Shown here one piece after another: positions 11,701-22,689 of a stretch of 64,000 nucleotides of DNA. Source of the stretch: Acestrorhynchus altus (taxonomy: Eukaryota > Chordata > Actinopteri > Characiformes > Acestrorhynchidae); the NCBI GenBank assembly GCA_034509495.1, contig CM067521.1:16274704-16338703 (forward strand). The letters are read 5' to 3'. The translations under genes were made by a program, and so were the position numbers. The notes below the pieces were generated by a model, which searched no databases, was not told where the DNA came from, and worked only from the letters and a program-made list of their open reading frames with translations. Positions within the stretch are counted from its first letter, which is position 1. Each line of letters opens with the position of its first letter.

Positions 11701-13186
11701 AAGCTGTAACATGATAAAATGTGCAAAAAATCAAATAAATGTGGAAAGGCAGACCTACACAATCAGAGGTACTAGACCTGTGGTTGGTTCATTTTTCAGA
11801 GACATTGCGCTGTCCATGTTTTCTACAGTCATTCTCCACAACCAAATGGGATTTACTGATATTCTAAACTGTACTGCTCCACAGTATCTTACCTGTCCTC
11901 TTCGCCTTCCAACAGCTTCCTATAGGTGGCGATCTCAATGTCCAGGGCCAGTTTGACATTCATGAGCTCTTGGTACTCGCGGAGCTGGCGGGCCATATCC
12001 TGTTTGGCTCTTTGCAGGGCCTCCTCAAGGTCCCGGAGCCGAGCTTTGGCCTCCTTTACAGCCAGCTCTCCACGACCCTCGGCCTCCCCAATCTGGTTCT
12101 CCAGGTTAGCACGCTGTGGAGAAAGTGAGTCCTAAACTGTGAAACACTCCTGAAGGCCTTCAGTTTCTGAAGGTTAAGTTCTAAGATCTGGCCTAAACTT
12201 TGCCATCAGAGATTTGATTTAACAACCTCTGATGTAGCAATTTTGCAGGAAACTCTTGACCTTGACCTAATAGGATGACGAGTAATCATCCTGGAGATCT
12301 ACCTTCCTGCAGACTTTAGGTAGAACTCTACCTCCAGCCGACTATTGTATTCACCTCGACTATTCTTGATTGCCTGAATGAGATGGAGCTAACCAGGACC
12401 AGGATTGAGATGGGTTTTGGAGAGTGTGCCATTTTTCTTTTTTTACCTGTGCCTTAACAGCCTCAATCTCAGTCTGAAGGCGGCTGATCATGCGGTTGAG
12501 CTCTGCAATCTCTCCCTTGGTGTTCCTCAGCTCATCTCCATACTGTGAGGCCTGGCTAGCCATCTGGTCAAACTGCAGAAAGACATAGTGATAGGGCACA
12601 ATACAAACAGATGAAAGCACACTTCTGTTAATGATCTGCTAAGGAGTGGTCTATGAGCCTTTCTTAAAATGTTTTTTAATGGTTCTTTCTTAAAAGATGG
12701 TTCTTTTAAGGGCAAATTCTATTATACCTTAGACTTGTACCATGACTCTGCCTCCTCACGGCTCTTGGCAGCAATCTCTTCATACTGGGCTTTGACTTCA
12801 GCCACAATCTGGTCCATGTTAAGGTTGCGGGAGTTGTCCATTTGCACGATGACTGAGGTGTCCTTGATACTGGCCTGCGTCTCTCGCAGCTCCTACACCA
12901 CCAAGTAAAGAATTTCAGTGTTTCTTGTGATAACAGGTATAATCCAACAACTGTTTTTGTTAAATATGATGTAATTATACCCCATAGGTAGGAGTTTTTA
13001 TGAAGGTTCATGCATAATTTTGTAGGTCTTGTAATTTCTAATTGTACTTTCTTCCCTTAAATAAATCAGAAGCTGGTCTCTCTGGAAGTCATCTTTCTGC
13101 ACTTTAGATGATTAGACCAAACCAATTGAAAGACTTGGAATGTCCTTCCTGCCCCAATCAACAGCAGTATACTGTTTACCTTCCTT

Positions 13187-13263
<77 letters not shown>

Positions 13264-16200
13264 GCTGTGTTTGGTACCTCATCATAAATGCTCCTGAGGA
13301 AGTTAATCTCATCAGTCAAAGCTCCAACTTTGTCCTCAAGATCAGCCTTCACCAGATACGCAGAGTCGACATCCTGAAGGACAGATGATAATATACATCA
13401 GGAAAAAATTACTACTCAAAGCTGTTCTGGAGGAGATTTAGAAACATGTATCTGCTCTTCAGGGCTTTTTATGTGGATAAAAGGTGTGTAATTTAGTTTG
13501 AGATTCAAACACTTTGTGTTGTACAGATAATACTACAGCATAGTGTCCTGTTTGCTGCAGTGGTTTGAAGAAGGCATGCACCAGTGACCTGAAATGGATT
13601 GTCCAACACATGCAACAGCCACAATTGTGGACTTTTAGCAGTGATTGCCAGCACTGGCCATTACAATGACATCACATCAACGCCACATCAATGTTGCCAG
13701 CACCACACATCATCACCAAAGGCTGCAATGGTGTCATGCCTTCAAGTCCTTCAGAAGGTGACGCGTCATCTTGAGTGACAAGTTCTGCTTTTGACAGCCT
13801 CATCGCCAGCTTTATGCCTGATTGAAACTTGGACATGCTCTCAACACTCCACCTGCAAAATCTGCTGGGACTGAGTGACAATATTCAAGCTACATGGGAC
13901 GGATACAGTACACCATTAGGAACCTCTACGACTCCATTCTGAGATGTCTGGAATGCAGTGTTAGTGAACATGGTGGCCCAGTGACATACTGAGAGATGCT
14001 ACGTCTGTATGTACAGCTCAAAAAATATCACCCATATCAGTCTAACATTTAATCATTTCATGTTTCAACTAACCTGGGAATGACAATGAGTGTATAAATA
14101 AGCGAAAATATTGGCAGTGCCATTATGGACTTGCAATGAGTATTCCTTTCTCTGTGAACTAATGTTTTCCAATAAAAAAGTAATATAATGCATTATCTTT
14201 GTGCTGTATTAAACCAATAATAAATATATAAAACATTGTACAATTTTCTATGTTATATTTTTTTATTGGTGACTGTAGTTATATAACGAGAACTACATTG
14301 TAACATTACACTGTTATCACAAAATACTTGAGGCAAAAGTAAGTTTTACAGTCATCTTTTATGTTTATAGCTCTCAACATCCCAGGCTTTTGTGAGATGA
14401 GACCTGATACTCATAAATGCAGTTTTTTAAAGGTGGGGCACTTTTACAGTGTTCAGTCCCTCTATTGTTGATTCTCTTGGTGCCCTTTTAGAGAGAGCAG
14501 TCTGTATGGTTTACTATGCTCCTTTGTTGCCTAATTTACCCAGCTTCCCAGTAGGGTGAGATCACGCCTACAGGGCTCAAAAGCTCCCTTTGTCTCTATT
14601 TAGTGCCTCAGAGGATACCAGTGGATCAAACCTTTTTCAGAATTACAAAGTCGTTCTCCAGGTTGTTCCTCTTGTTGATCTCATCCTCATATCTGTTTCA
14701 AAGACAAAAAAGAAAGGGAAGGTTCATCTTTATTGCTGTGGGTGGATATGGTGTGTATGTCCATCTCAGATTCGATCATTTTCCCTCTAACAGAGTGTTA
14801 TTAGATGCATCGACCAGAGAACTATACTTGTGTTTGAAGTCTTCCACCAGTCCCTGCATGTTCCTCAACTCTCCGTCCAGCTTGATCTTGTCGTTGTTGA
14901 CCACATCAAGCTGTCTGCGCAGGTTAGCCATATATGCATCAAACATGGGCTCAATGTTAGATCTGCCAGGGGTCTGCTCCTGCAGCAGGTCGAACTTAGT
15001 TTCCAACATCTTGTTCTGTTGCTCCAGGAACCTCACCTGCAGAGGAGATTAAATTGGGAATGTTGGGAAAAGCATCAATTTGTGCTGAGACTGTGCCAAG
15101 ACACATTATATGGGCTGAAATAGAGGGACACTTTCTTTCAAAATCAAGGGTATTAAAAAGAGTTCACATCTCTACTGTTGAGGGAAGGCTTTTTACATGA
15201 TTTTGAAGCATTGCTGTGAGGATTTGATTGCTTTCAGTGACAAGAGCATTAGTGAGGTCAGGTTGCTGTCCCCACCTCATCCTCAACTCCCCAATTCATC
15301 TCTGTACTGGATGGTGCACCATCATTCCAGACAACACAGTTCAACTACTCCACACTTCAATGCTGGTGGGCCTGTAACCCACACCTGGCATTAGATATGG
15401 TGCCAGTAGATTCATGAATGCATTTATTAAAAGGTACAGTGTAGCACCTGAGTATGTTCCCCAGGATTATAGCACAGATGGATTGATTGATCAATTAAAT
15501 ATGCATCTGAAGTAGAACCCCACCATAGGGTAGAGTGGCCGCAAAAAATATTTGGACATTTATACCACACTTAATGTTGGATGAGGTTCATTGTGTTCGA
15601 AAGTAAATGTCAAACAAGCCAAGAATATAATCTTATTGGCAAAGTGTTTGAGGTACCCTGTTTTTTCCAAAGCTTTCCCTGCAGAAACAATCTCCCATCT
15701 GTTTCAAATTAAAAAAGTTAGTATCCTAAGGATTATTCACACTCTTAAAAATAACTGTGCTAAGGGTAAAAGAACAGAAGAACCACTTTGGATTATGTAA
15801 AAAAATACATGTTTGTGGTTGAGAAGTTTTGAAGAACCTTCATTAGATGCTTGCATGGTAAAATGTTTAAAATGTCCAATACTTTCTGGGGACACTGTAT
15901 ATGTATCACAATTTATGGTGTTTCCTGCAACAAAATTTTGGAACACAAAATTCTACACCCTTGCCAAAGTGATCCATTTGTTTTAAACCAATGAGAAAGA
16001 TTCACTGTTCCCCAGAGACCTGCTGTTGTGGAATATCAGGTATCTCTTATATAGACATGTGAGATAGATAAGTCTGGGTGCGGTGCCCAGCAGGTTGGAA
16101 CCAAACTCATTTCCCCTCTCATTTGCTTCATAGATAATATCCGGTTGTTCAAGCTGTAAATGGTAATCCTTGTGTGTTTTTTTTTTTTTTTTTTTGCAAT

Positions 16201-17821
16201 GCCAGCAAGAACATGAACATGGCACTGCTTGATTTTGAGGAATTTGGGGATTTAAAAGGATAATTAATGGTCCTTTGGTGTCATGGTCCACTGCACATGT
16301 TGAAAGCCAGAGTGATTTAACTGATGGCCGTAGTGGCACTAATAGAGTAACTCTACCCCACCATTACTTGCATTGCAGCACTCCAGGGACAAGGCATTGA
16401 CCTAGATCAGCTACCTTTCCACAAAGCTAATTTCAGTCCCTTTAAAGACTGATCTGAGGCCGGTAGGCAAGGACCTCCTCTTTTGCCCTAACCTGTAACA
16501 GTAAAAGTCTCTGTTTCAGTCCCAGGGGCAGAGGGATTGGGTTGCCATTGTACCCTGTGTGGACAAAAGCTCTCTTCATATTCTCTGAGATAGTGGTGTC
16601 TTGGGTGACTTGGACAAGACTGACCTGGTTTTCATCAGGTTACAGCTCAGCTTTAGAGAAATAGGCCACAGTGCTAAAGCTCAACTATCGTTTTCATGCA
16701 CTTCTAGTGGCATCAAGCAAATCCTTCTTGCCTGAGAGCACTTGAAGCGGTCTTAGGTGTCTAGAATGAGTAAAAAAAAAAAAAAGCAGGTCTGACGATT
16801 CTCTCCACGTTTGGCTCATTTTCAAGGCACAGCCTAGCGGTTGGGGGACAAAGCCTGCCTTTGTGAGGCAGCCCTATATATATATCTTGACACTTTCTGT
16901 GAGAAATGTAGGTGTTATACGAACGTACACTATATGTAGAAATGTTTGTGAACACCCCTTCTAATGAATGCATTCAGCTATATTAATTACCACCCATTCC
17001 TGACACAGATGTGCAAATGCACACACAGAGCTTATCTAGACATTGCAGAGAAGTACTGGCAATCAAATAGGTCTCTTTGGAGCAGATGAACATGAACCTA
17101 TTGGCACCAGCCTAATGCCAAGCATGGGCTAGAGGGGTATAAAACTCCCAGCATTAAGCTGGGGAGCAGTGGAACTGTGTTTCCTGAAATCATCCATCCA
17201 GGACTTTCGGGATGATGTCTTTTGGCGGATGGTGATCATCCTACAGTGCTGACACATTAATGGTCTGGCTGCTGAATGCAATCAAATCGGAATGTTCTAA
17301 AATCTACTAGAAACCCTTTCCTGGACAGAAGAGACAGTTACAATAAAAGCAGGATAACATTTTTAGTCAAACTATTCTCTAATTTGGCAGAAACAATGAA
17401 TGGGCAAGTGTCCTAATACTTTTGCCTATATAGTGTAACATAGAAGACACCAAGGTAGCTAAGGTTATCTTGCTGACCTCAACATATTAGGAAACTGGGC
17501 TGTCTAAAACAAGAACCCAAGAAGTCCTACCTTGTCAATGAAAGAGGCAAAGCGGTTGTTCAGGGACTTGATCTGCTCCTTTTCCTGGGTCCGCACCATC
17601 TGGATGTGGGGGTCAATCTCCAGGTTCAGGGGTGCCAGTAAACTCTTGTTGACTGAAACACTGGCTATGGGAGCACCCAGGTATGTGGTGCTGCTGCTGA
17701 AGCCGGGTGATGAGGCTCCCAGTGACATCCCACTAAAGCCCCCACTGTAGCCAAAGCCCCCAAGTTTCCCACTGCTCCGCATGGAACTGCTGGAGCTGAT
17801 GCGCTTGTTCCTCAGACTCAT
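8785..17821 (-). CDS. Type II keratin (krt8/krt5-like)
   Basis: Nine coding exons on the minus strand: 17821-17531, 15036-14828, 14692-14632, 13373-13278, 12892-12728, 12572-12447, 12113-11893, 9346-9300, 8888-8785. Sizes 291, 209, 61, 96, 165, 126, 221, 47 and 104 bp; the six rod exons match the invariant type II pattern, and phases close to 439 codons. Type II keratins pair with type I partners to form epithelial intermediate filaments. Seen in order: a Ser/Gly-rich head (MSLRNKRISSSSSMRSSG), an H1-like block SLLAPLNLEIDPHIQMVRTQ, coil 1A EKEQIKSLNNRFASFIDK then VRFLEQQNKMLE, coil 1B, coil 2, and the helix end EIATYRKLLEGEEDR. The tail is short (LGQQAVVNIQSMP, then KLLIKTTETRD) and lacks Gly-rich repeats. 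Intron 7 holds a Tc1 copy; introns 1, 2, 3 and 4 hold MITEs and a microsatellite. Which fish paralogue it is cannot be fixed without a tree. Confidence 0.93.
9960..10035 (+). repeat. SINE-like fragment in keratin intron 7
   Basis: Words gttagggaactagccttgtg and ggtttgattccctgaac match the tail family seen at 4650 and 39565. It is short and truncated. Confidence 0.4.
10202..11737 (-). mobile_element. Decayed Tc1/mariner element in keratin intron 7
   Basis: Same subfamily as 2129-3390: left end acagtgcatccagaatgtat, right end with aaagctgtaacatgataaaa. It is longer because fewer internal deletions occurred; matching blocks (gaggcaacaagcctggcaca, ttcctgctgcagaagaacat, tgctgccaccaccatgcttc) run through it. 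The transposase would read on the minus strand (for example MLPSIMSGGNHH and VKHGGGSIMLCR near 10910-10860), broken by frameshifts. It sits in intron 7 of the keratin gene, in the same orientation as that gene. Confidence 0.85.
13190..13261. repeat. (TG)n microsatellite beside a splice donor
   Basis: About 36 TG units. On the keratin (minus) strand it is a CA run that begins about 16 nt into intron 4, just downstream of the exon 4 donor at 13277-13276. Confidence 0.95.
13464..13510. repeat. Solo arm of the 7298-7775 foldback family
   Basis: ctttttatgtggataaaagg followed by tgtgtaatttagtttgagat matches the inner arm of the 7.3-kb foldback. It lies in keratin intron 3. Confidence 0.5.
13560..14000 (+). 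mobile_element. Tc1-like transposase C-terminal remnant
   Basis: On the plus strand, the reading near 13912-13990 gives IRNLYDSI ... GGPVTY then stop, which is the characteristic C-terminus of one Tc1-like transposase lineage (NLYDS ... GGPT-Y). Upstream sequence from 13560 is compatible but too decayed to read. It lies in keratin intron 3. Confidence 0.5.
15122..15570. repeat. MITE of the 'gacaaaagtattgggac' family, rearranged copy
   Basis: Shared internal blocks (gaagcattgctgtgaggatt, cattagtgaggtcaggttgc, tggtgcaccatcattccaga) with the full copies at 16928 and 35067. Right end resembles atatttggacatttatacca. It lies in keratin intron 1. Confidence 0.6.
15571..16927. other. Keratin intron 1, no further gene
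   Basis: Intronic sequence containing AT-rich tracts and a poly-T run near 16178-16195. Words resembling degraded transposon ends appear near 15865-15900. No exon of another gene was recognised. Confidence 0.4.
16928..17439. repeat. Full-length MITE, keratin intron 1
   Basis: Starts acactatatgtagaaatgtt and ends acttttgcctatatagtgta, so the two ends form imperfect terminal inverted repeats about 25-30 bp long. Internal blocks (gcagagaagtactggcaatc, atgccaagcatgggctagag, ggcaagtgtcctaatactt) recur at 15122, 18712, 32820 and 35067. The end structure is that of a Tc1-type non-autonomous element, about 510 bp. Confidence 0.7.
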
Positions 17822-17950
17822 GACTCAAGTCTCAAGACTCAAGGAAGATGAGATGCTAAAAGAAGTAATAGAGGATGGTGACCACGCTGACGATGGTTTG
17901 GATGATCAGACAACCTGGTGCAGCTAACCTGGCTTGAGTGGGAATGAGGC

Positions 17951-17960
17951 TTTTTAAATC
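17951..17960 (-). promoter_or_regulatory. TATA-like box of the keratin gene
   Basis: On the minus strand gatttaaaaa lies about 130 bp upstream of the start codon, at a spacing that would give a 5' UTR of roughly 100 nt. TATA-like elements are usual in keratin promoters. This is position and motif evidence only. Confidence 0.45.
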
Positions 17961-18112
17961 CCCAGTCAGGACTGGGTGGAGTGTCACTGATGCAGGGAAA
18001 CCTGTTTTAGAAGACACACATACACACACACATTTGGATTGTCCACTCTCTATGGGTCTCTTGTCTCAGGTACACTCAGTTCCGCTCCACATCCGCCCAC
18101 TTAGATTACACA

Positions 18113-18183
<71 letters not shown>
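18113..18183. repeat. (CA)n microsatellite upstream of keratin
   Basis: About 35 CA units roughly 290-360 bp upstream of the keratin start codon. It generates spurious Thr/His and Val/Cys frames. Confidence 0.95.
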
Positions 18184-18185
<2 letters not shown>

Positions 18186-18711
18186 CCTATCTCTCCGTCT
18201 CTCATTCCAACCCCCTCAAACACTCTCTCCACCTTCCACCCACTTCTAAAGCAACTGTGGATGGAAGACATTTGGAAGAAGAGCAAAGCCTCCCTTTAGT
18301 CTCAGGCTGAAGAGGACTGGCTTTATGAAGTTGATAAACTGTTTTTTACTAAAGATTTGTTTTCACTTTTGTAAACAATCAGTACAACCTCCACGTTAAT
18401 AGAAAGTATGTGTACATTTATACTTTCACCAAATACACAACCCATCCTTTCATGTACATGAAGAAGTATTGTGAAAACCACACTTTTCAGGTTTCAGATT
18501 TTAGGCTTTGTTACTCATCCTGCAGTGAAATATCTGTGCATCAGTGCTTTTAAGCTTTGTCCTGAATAAGGTGTATAAAGTATTAATCATTAGAATTCTA
18601 GGCCAATGTTTTCATAGTTTGATAGTACTTTCATAGTACTTTTATTTGCCAATTTATTAGAAATAGAAGTAGTCTATCCATGCATCCCATGCACCCTTCC
18701 AACATAAATCA

Positions 18712-19035
18712 TATAGTCAAGAGTATTGGGACACACAATCATTCATTTGTTTCTTCCAAAATCAAGGATGTTAAAATTATTTATTCTGATTTTGTTGGAG
18801 TAACTATTTCTACTGTCCAGGGAAGGATTTCTACTTGGAACATTGCTGTGAGGATTTGATTGCAGTCAGTGATAACAGTGTTAGTGAGGTCAGGATGTTC
18901 ACCAAGAATGATCGCCACCCCACCTCTTTTATCTCAAACTCCCCAACTTATATTGGCAGAGCTCCATAATTCCAGTGACAGATCCATTGCTCCATAGCTG
19001 CTCCTCTAGCCCACACCTGACATTAGGCACAAGAC
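18712..19035. repeat. MITE of the 16928 family, partial
   Basis: Left end atatagtcaagagtattggg then blocks ctactgtccagggaaggatt and cattgctgtgaggatttgat. Truncated after tagcccacacctgacattag near 19032. Confidence 0.6.
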
Positions 19036-19288
19036 AAAAGTTTCATTGCTGCCCGATCATTCCTTCTATTCCTTCAACTCTTTCTTTGACTGTGTGTATT
19101 CCCATAAAAGCATGGATTTCACAAGACCTCTGAAGGTGTCCTGTGGTGTCCTGTGAATGCTATCAGCAGATTCTTGTGTAAGTTGTGAGGTGGGACCACC
19201 ATGGGTTTTGAGGAGAATCCACCAGAAGCTCACCTGATTTAATAGAAGACAGATTAGATAAACTGGGTGTTGAATGGTAATTGGAAAT

Positions 19289-19330
<42 letters not shown>

Positions 19331-20369
19331 AATAGTTATTTATCAATACATTTCGTAAACAAGTAGGCAGGGAAACCTTATGCACAATACAACTCCTCCT
19401 CCACAGCAACCCCTGAATCTGAGAGGAACCAACAAAGGTCTAATGGTCAGTTCGCACAGAGCTCTCCTCTGAGACTCACACCTACAACCTTTTGCACTGT
19501 AACCAAACACTTTGGCCAAAGCATGGTTCAGTGGACTTGTTAGAAGATCTCAGGGAGGAACTGAACTAGCTTTGCTCCACTGCTGAAATAGATCACCCCA
19601 GAGTGATTTTTCAACTCGATGTTTGTTGTTAAACCTACAAAACCACGTCACACAGGTGTATGAATTGCCAGATAGTACACAAGGTGAAGAAGTCTTAAGC
19701 ACAAAGAGTTTTATTGACTACAAACACAGATTAGTAAGATAGCACCCCCTGGTGTTCCCATCTGTCTAAACAAAGTAGACTAGACTTACAAAGCATTCAG
19801 CAGTGTTGACTCCTTGTGAGGAGTTCCTCATGAGTGAGAAACCATACCAGAATGCAGCTCAATTCAGATATATTTTGGATGTAAATGACTGATTCCTGGA
19901 CAGTTTTCCTTTCAGTAGAAAATCTCCATTCAAGCTCCTCAGTAGTCCAGGACTACTTGTCTAACAACCTACTTTGATTAGTAAACCTCTAATGCAATAA
20001 GTACATTAACAAGGTAGGAACACCCTGTACAAGAACATCATGTTTATGTTAACAATCTGTTTCCCAGACTTGGATTAATGCTGCATTACATTAACCTACA
20101 TTAAATGTTGGAGATAGGAATGGTCACACTCAAGTTGACCATGTTCCAACATCTCACTTAATATGAAACATTCAGACAGGAAAATGACATGGAACTCGAC
20201 AGTGGAGGAATCAATGAAGCAGGTGAACATATATAGAATATAGTTTTATTCAAAATATTACATTTAAGAGATCAAAAACTAAAGTAACATAATTTATTCT
20301 GGAATTTCACACAGAGTTTATGTTTTTATTTCAAATACAGAATCAGTGTGGTTGAGTGTGTTCTTCATT
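19036..20369. other. Gene-free stretch with a (GT)n microsatellite
   Basis: No exon recognised. A GT run lies at 19291-19328. The rest is unremarkable intergenic sequence. Confidence 0.4.
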
Positions 20370-20586
20370 TCAATGCTTGATGGACATCTTCAGACTCACC
20401 TCCACTGGGTAATGATCACTAATTCCCAGAGCCTAACCAACACATAAGTATTAGAACCAAGTGTTTGTTAGAGTCATTTAGATTCATTGTCCTGAACACT
20501 CTCACCATTTCCTCTGATAGCTGATTGGCAGTGTGGAAGTTGAAGGGTTTTGTTGATCCTGTCACTACTGCATTCAGCATGTCTTC
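20370..20586 (-). pseudogene. Broken DNase I-like paralogue (last two exons)
   Basis: Two exon-like blocks on the minus strand. The last, 20432-20370, follows a splice acceptor (ggttag) and reads ALGISDHYPVEVSLKMSIKH then stop; SDHYPVEV carries the conserved catalytic Asp-His pair of DNase I. The preceding block, 20586-20506, reads EDMLNAVV ... KPFNFHTAN ... LSEEM and ends at a donor gtgaga; the block boundary and phase 0 equal those of exons 7/8 of the intact gene at 30979-37366. The start of that exon (the RIVVYG segment) is not found, and I cannot find the GDFNAD exon or any earlier exon on the minus strand up to 30 kb. I read it as the 3' remnant of a dnase1l4-like duplicate in inverted orientation. 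Some exons could have been missed by eye, so a live divergent gene is not fully excluded. Confidence 0.65.
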
Positions 20587-20639
20587 CTTATTCAGTAAGT
20601 AAATGAAAACAAAATGTCTTTAAAATGCCAAATAAACAT

Positions 20640-21840
20640 ATTAATGCATATATACATATTATTATTTTACCCCTACTAATATTGCATAGATCTTTAAGTG
20701 TGACATATATGATAAATATATAAACATTAAAAAGATATTTAAATTATGTAATTAAAAAAAATGTGATTTGTTGCCAGGACAACACTATTACTTAGAGGGT
20801 TAATTGCAAAAATGACACTTTGATGAGCATGACATTTCTTTAAGCTCAGTATACCCAAAGTACAGCTTTTTGGTAACACTCTGTGACTTTTTCTGAGTTA
20901 ACTGAAGAGCAATTGTGAAAAACATTCAAATTTTTAAAGATAGGTATATCTTTTGACAGGTACAACAGGTGCTACACTGTTATAAGAGAACCATTTAGAG
21001 CTATTCATCGTCTCTGATGTCATTTGTTTATTTTCCATTTGCTTAAATCTTCCAGTGCTAATCAGACAGCATGTGGAGACTCAATGGGTTCATTTGGTTT
21101 GGGATCAGCACCAGGTCTTTTAGCACTGCAGACATACAAGTAAGAACATGTTTCAAACTCATCTTCACATACTTCACATGTCATTTAGGCATGTCTCAGA
21201 CATCACAGTCAGTGAAGAACAGTAACAGAAGTAACAAATAATAGGACAATCACTGCTAAAATGTCCCTTCATGGAATTCCTTTCGTCATCTTAAAATGAA
21301 GGGGGTTTTGTGCAATGCAATAGAAGAACCATGAATTCTGTGATTATGAAGAATCATTTAAAGGTTCACATATGAATAATTCTATAGCATTTTAAGGGCT
21401 GATCTTCCTTTTCCTGAGATGCAATTTTGAACAGTTTGCCAGAGAACCACAATTGCATCATTGTGGCCCATTTTTACTTCCATATTAGAATTATTTTGAT
21501 GCCATAAAGGTGCCACAAAGAGTTAATCAAGGTCCCTAAAGCAGTGATTCTTGACTGGACCCTGGGGAATCCTATACAGATTTTAACAGGCCCCAAAATG
21601 TAGAATCTGGACAAAAAAAAAAAAACCACACACCCGGTTAGGACTGTCAGACTGTGTGCAGGTCTGTCTTTTACAGGCATGGTCTGATCAGTCTTGCCTG
21701 AAGAGGGCATCAAAGTGCTTCCCCTGCAGTCCTATAAAAAGGTTCTCATGGGTTACTTTTGGGTAGTGTACCTCTTGTTGGGAGACAAGCCTCTACAATG
21801 CACTTGAAGACATTTTAGCCAGTTGACAAACTTTGACAGG
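20640..21840. other. Gene-free stretch
   Basis: No recognised gene. A splice-like open block at 21056-21139 on the plus strand (acceptor ttccag, donor gtaaga, 84 bp, open in one frame) has no recognised product and is probably chance. Confidence 0.35.
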
Positions 21841-21859
21841 GGGTGAATCATATGACTGA

Positions 21860-21942
21860 GAGAAGACGGGTGGTTGAATTGTCCACTGTCTAGGAAATTC
21901 TTACCAGGTTGTTAGGAGGTGTTGGGGCAGGAGTTTTTGAGG

Positions 21943-21985
<43 letters not shown>

Positions 21986-22150
21986 AATGTCTTGTCCAGA
22001 CTAGAACACTTCTTTGGCCTACCTGGTCACCAGATTTATCGCCAGTTGAACTTTTACAGAATCAAATGAAGCTCCAGCTTCAGAAACCTACGAGAGTGCT
22101 TGTGTGCAAAATCAATTTAAAAATGCTTCTGGAGATACTCTGCTTCAGAG
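21860..22150 (+). mobile_element. Tc1-like remnant with internal (CA)n
   Basis: After a CA run at 21948-21982 the plus strand reads LLWPTWSPDLSPVELL near 22010-22060, the W-P-x-x-S-P-D-L-x-P-[IV]-E block around the third catalytic acidic residue of Tc1 transposases. Only this C-terminal half is legible. Confidence 0.55.
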
Positions 22151-22184
22151 GCAGAACAAACACAATTTGTGTAATAACCAATTA

Positions 22185-22680
22185 AAATGACCCGTATTTA
22201 AGAGGTGAACAATAAAAGTTAGAAGCAGAAATGAGGAGACAATCATCAGACCAAAGATCAGAGGTGACCCTCTTCCAAAACTCCAATGTCCAGTCAAGAT
22301 CATTGTGTGTCCTGTGTAGATACTTGTACAGTGGATAGGGGTTAGTCTGAACCCTCTGGCTGATCTCCAGCTTTGCAACAGGGGGTGCTGTACTGTATGT
22401 TGTGAAGTAATCCTTGCATAACCATTTGAAGGTTTCTGAGATGTTATGTTGATTGTGCCCAGATAGGATAGACTCTGTTGCCCTCACACATTGCTGAGTC
22501 ACTCTCTGAAGTTACCCACCACAGCTGGCCAGTTAGCCCCCAAACAAGCCTTGCTAATGTGTCTTTGGAGACGTTCTGAGTTTGGCCCTTGTCAAAATTG
22601 CTCATGTCTTCATGTCTGAATATCTCTCCTGCATCCAACATGTTGACTTCAAGAACCAACTGTTTTGTTTCCATCTAACA
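22185..22680 (-). mobile_element. Tc1-like transposase remnant, minus strand
   Basis: Minus-strand frames give MSNFDKGQTQNVSKDTLARL near 22600 (resembling the N-terminal DNA-binding domain of a Tc1 lineage) and, after a frame change, HNDLDWTLEFWKRV then LWSDD near 22310-22240 (the W-[ST]-x-E-x-W-K-x-V ... W-S-D-[DE] block). It is inverted relative to its neighbour at 21860. Confidence 0.5.
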
Positions 22681-22689
22681 TAAACCACA

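Noticed and set aside
13112..13388. ORFs with long His-Thr or Val-Cys runs
   Set aside because: They are simple translations of the (TG)n microsatellite next to keratin exon 4; similar artefacts occur at 18101-18286, 26541-26968 and 57632-57951.
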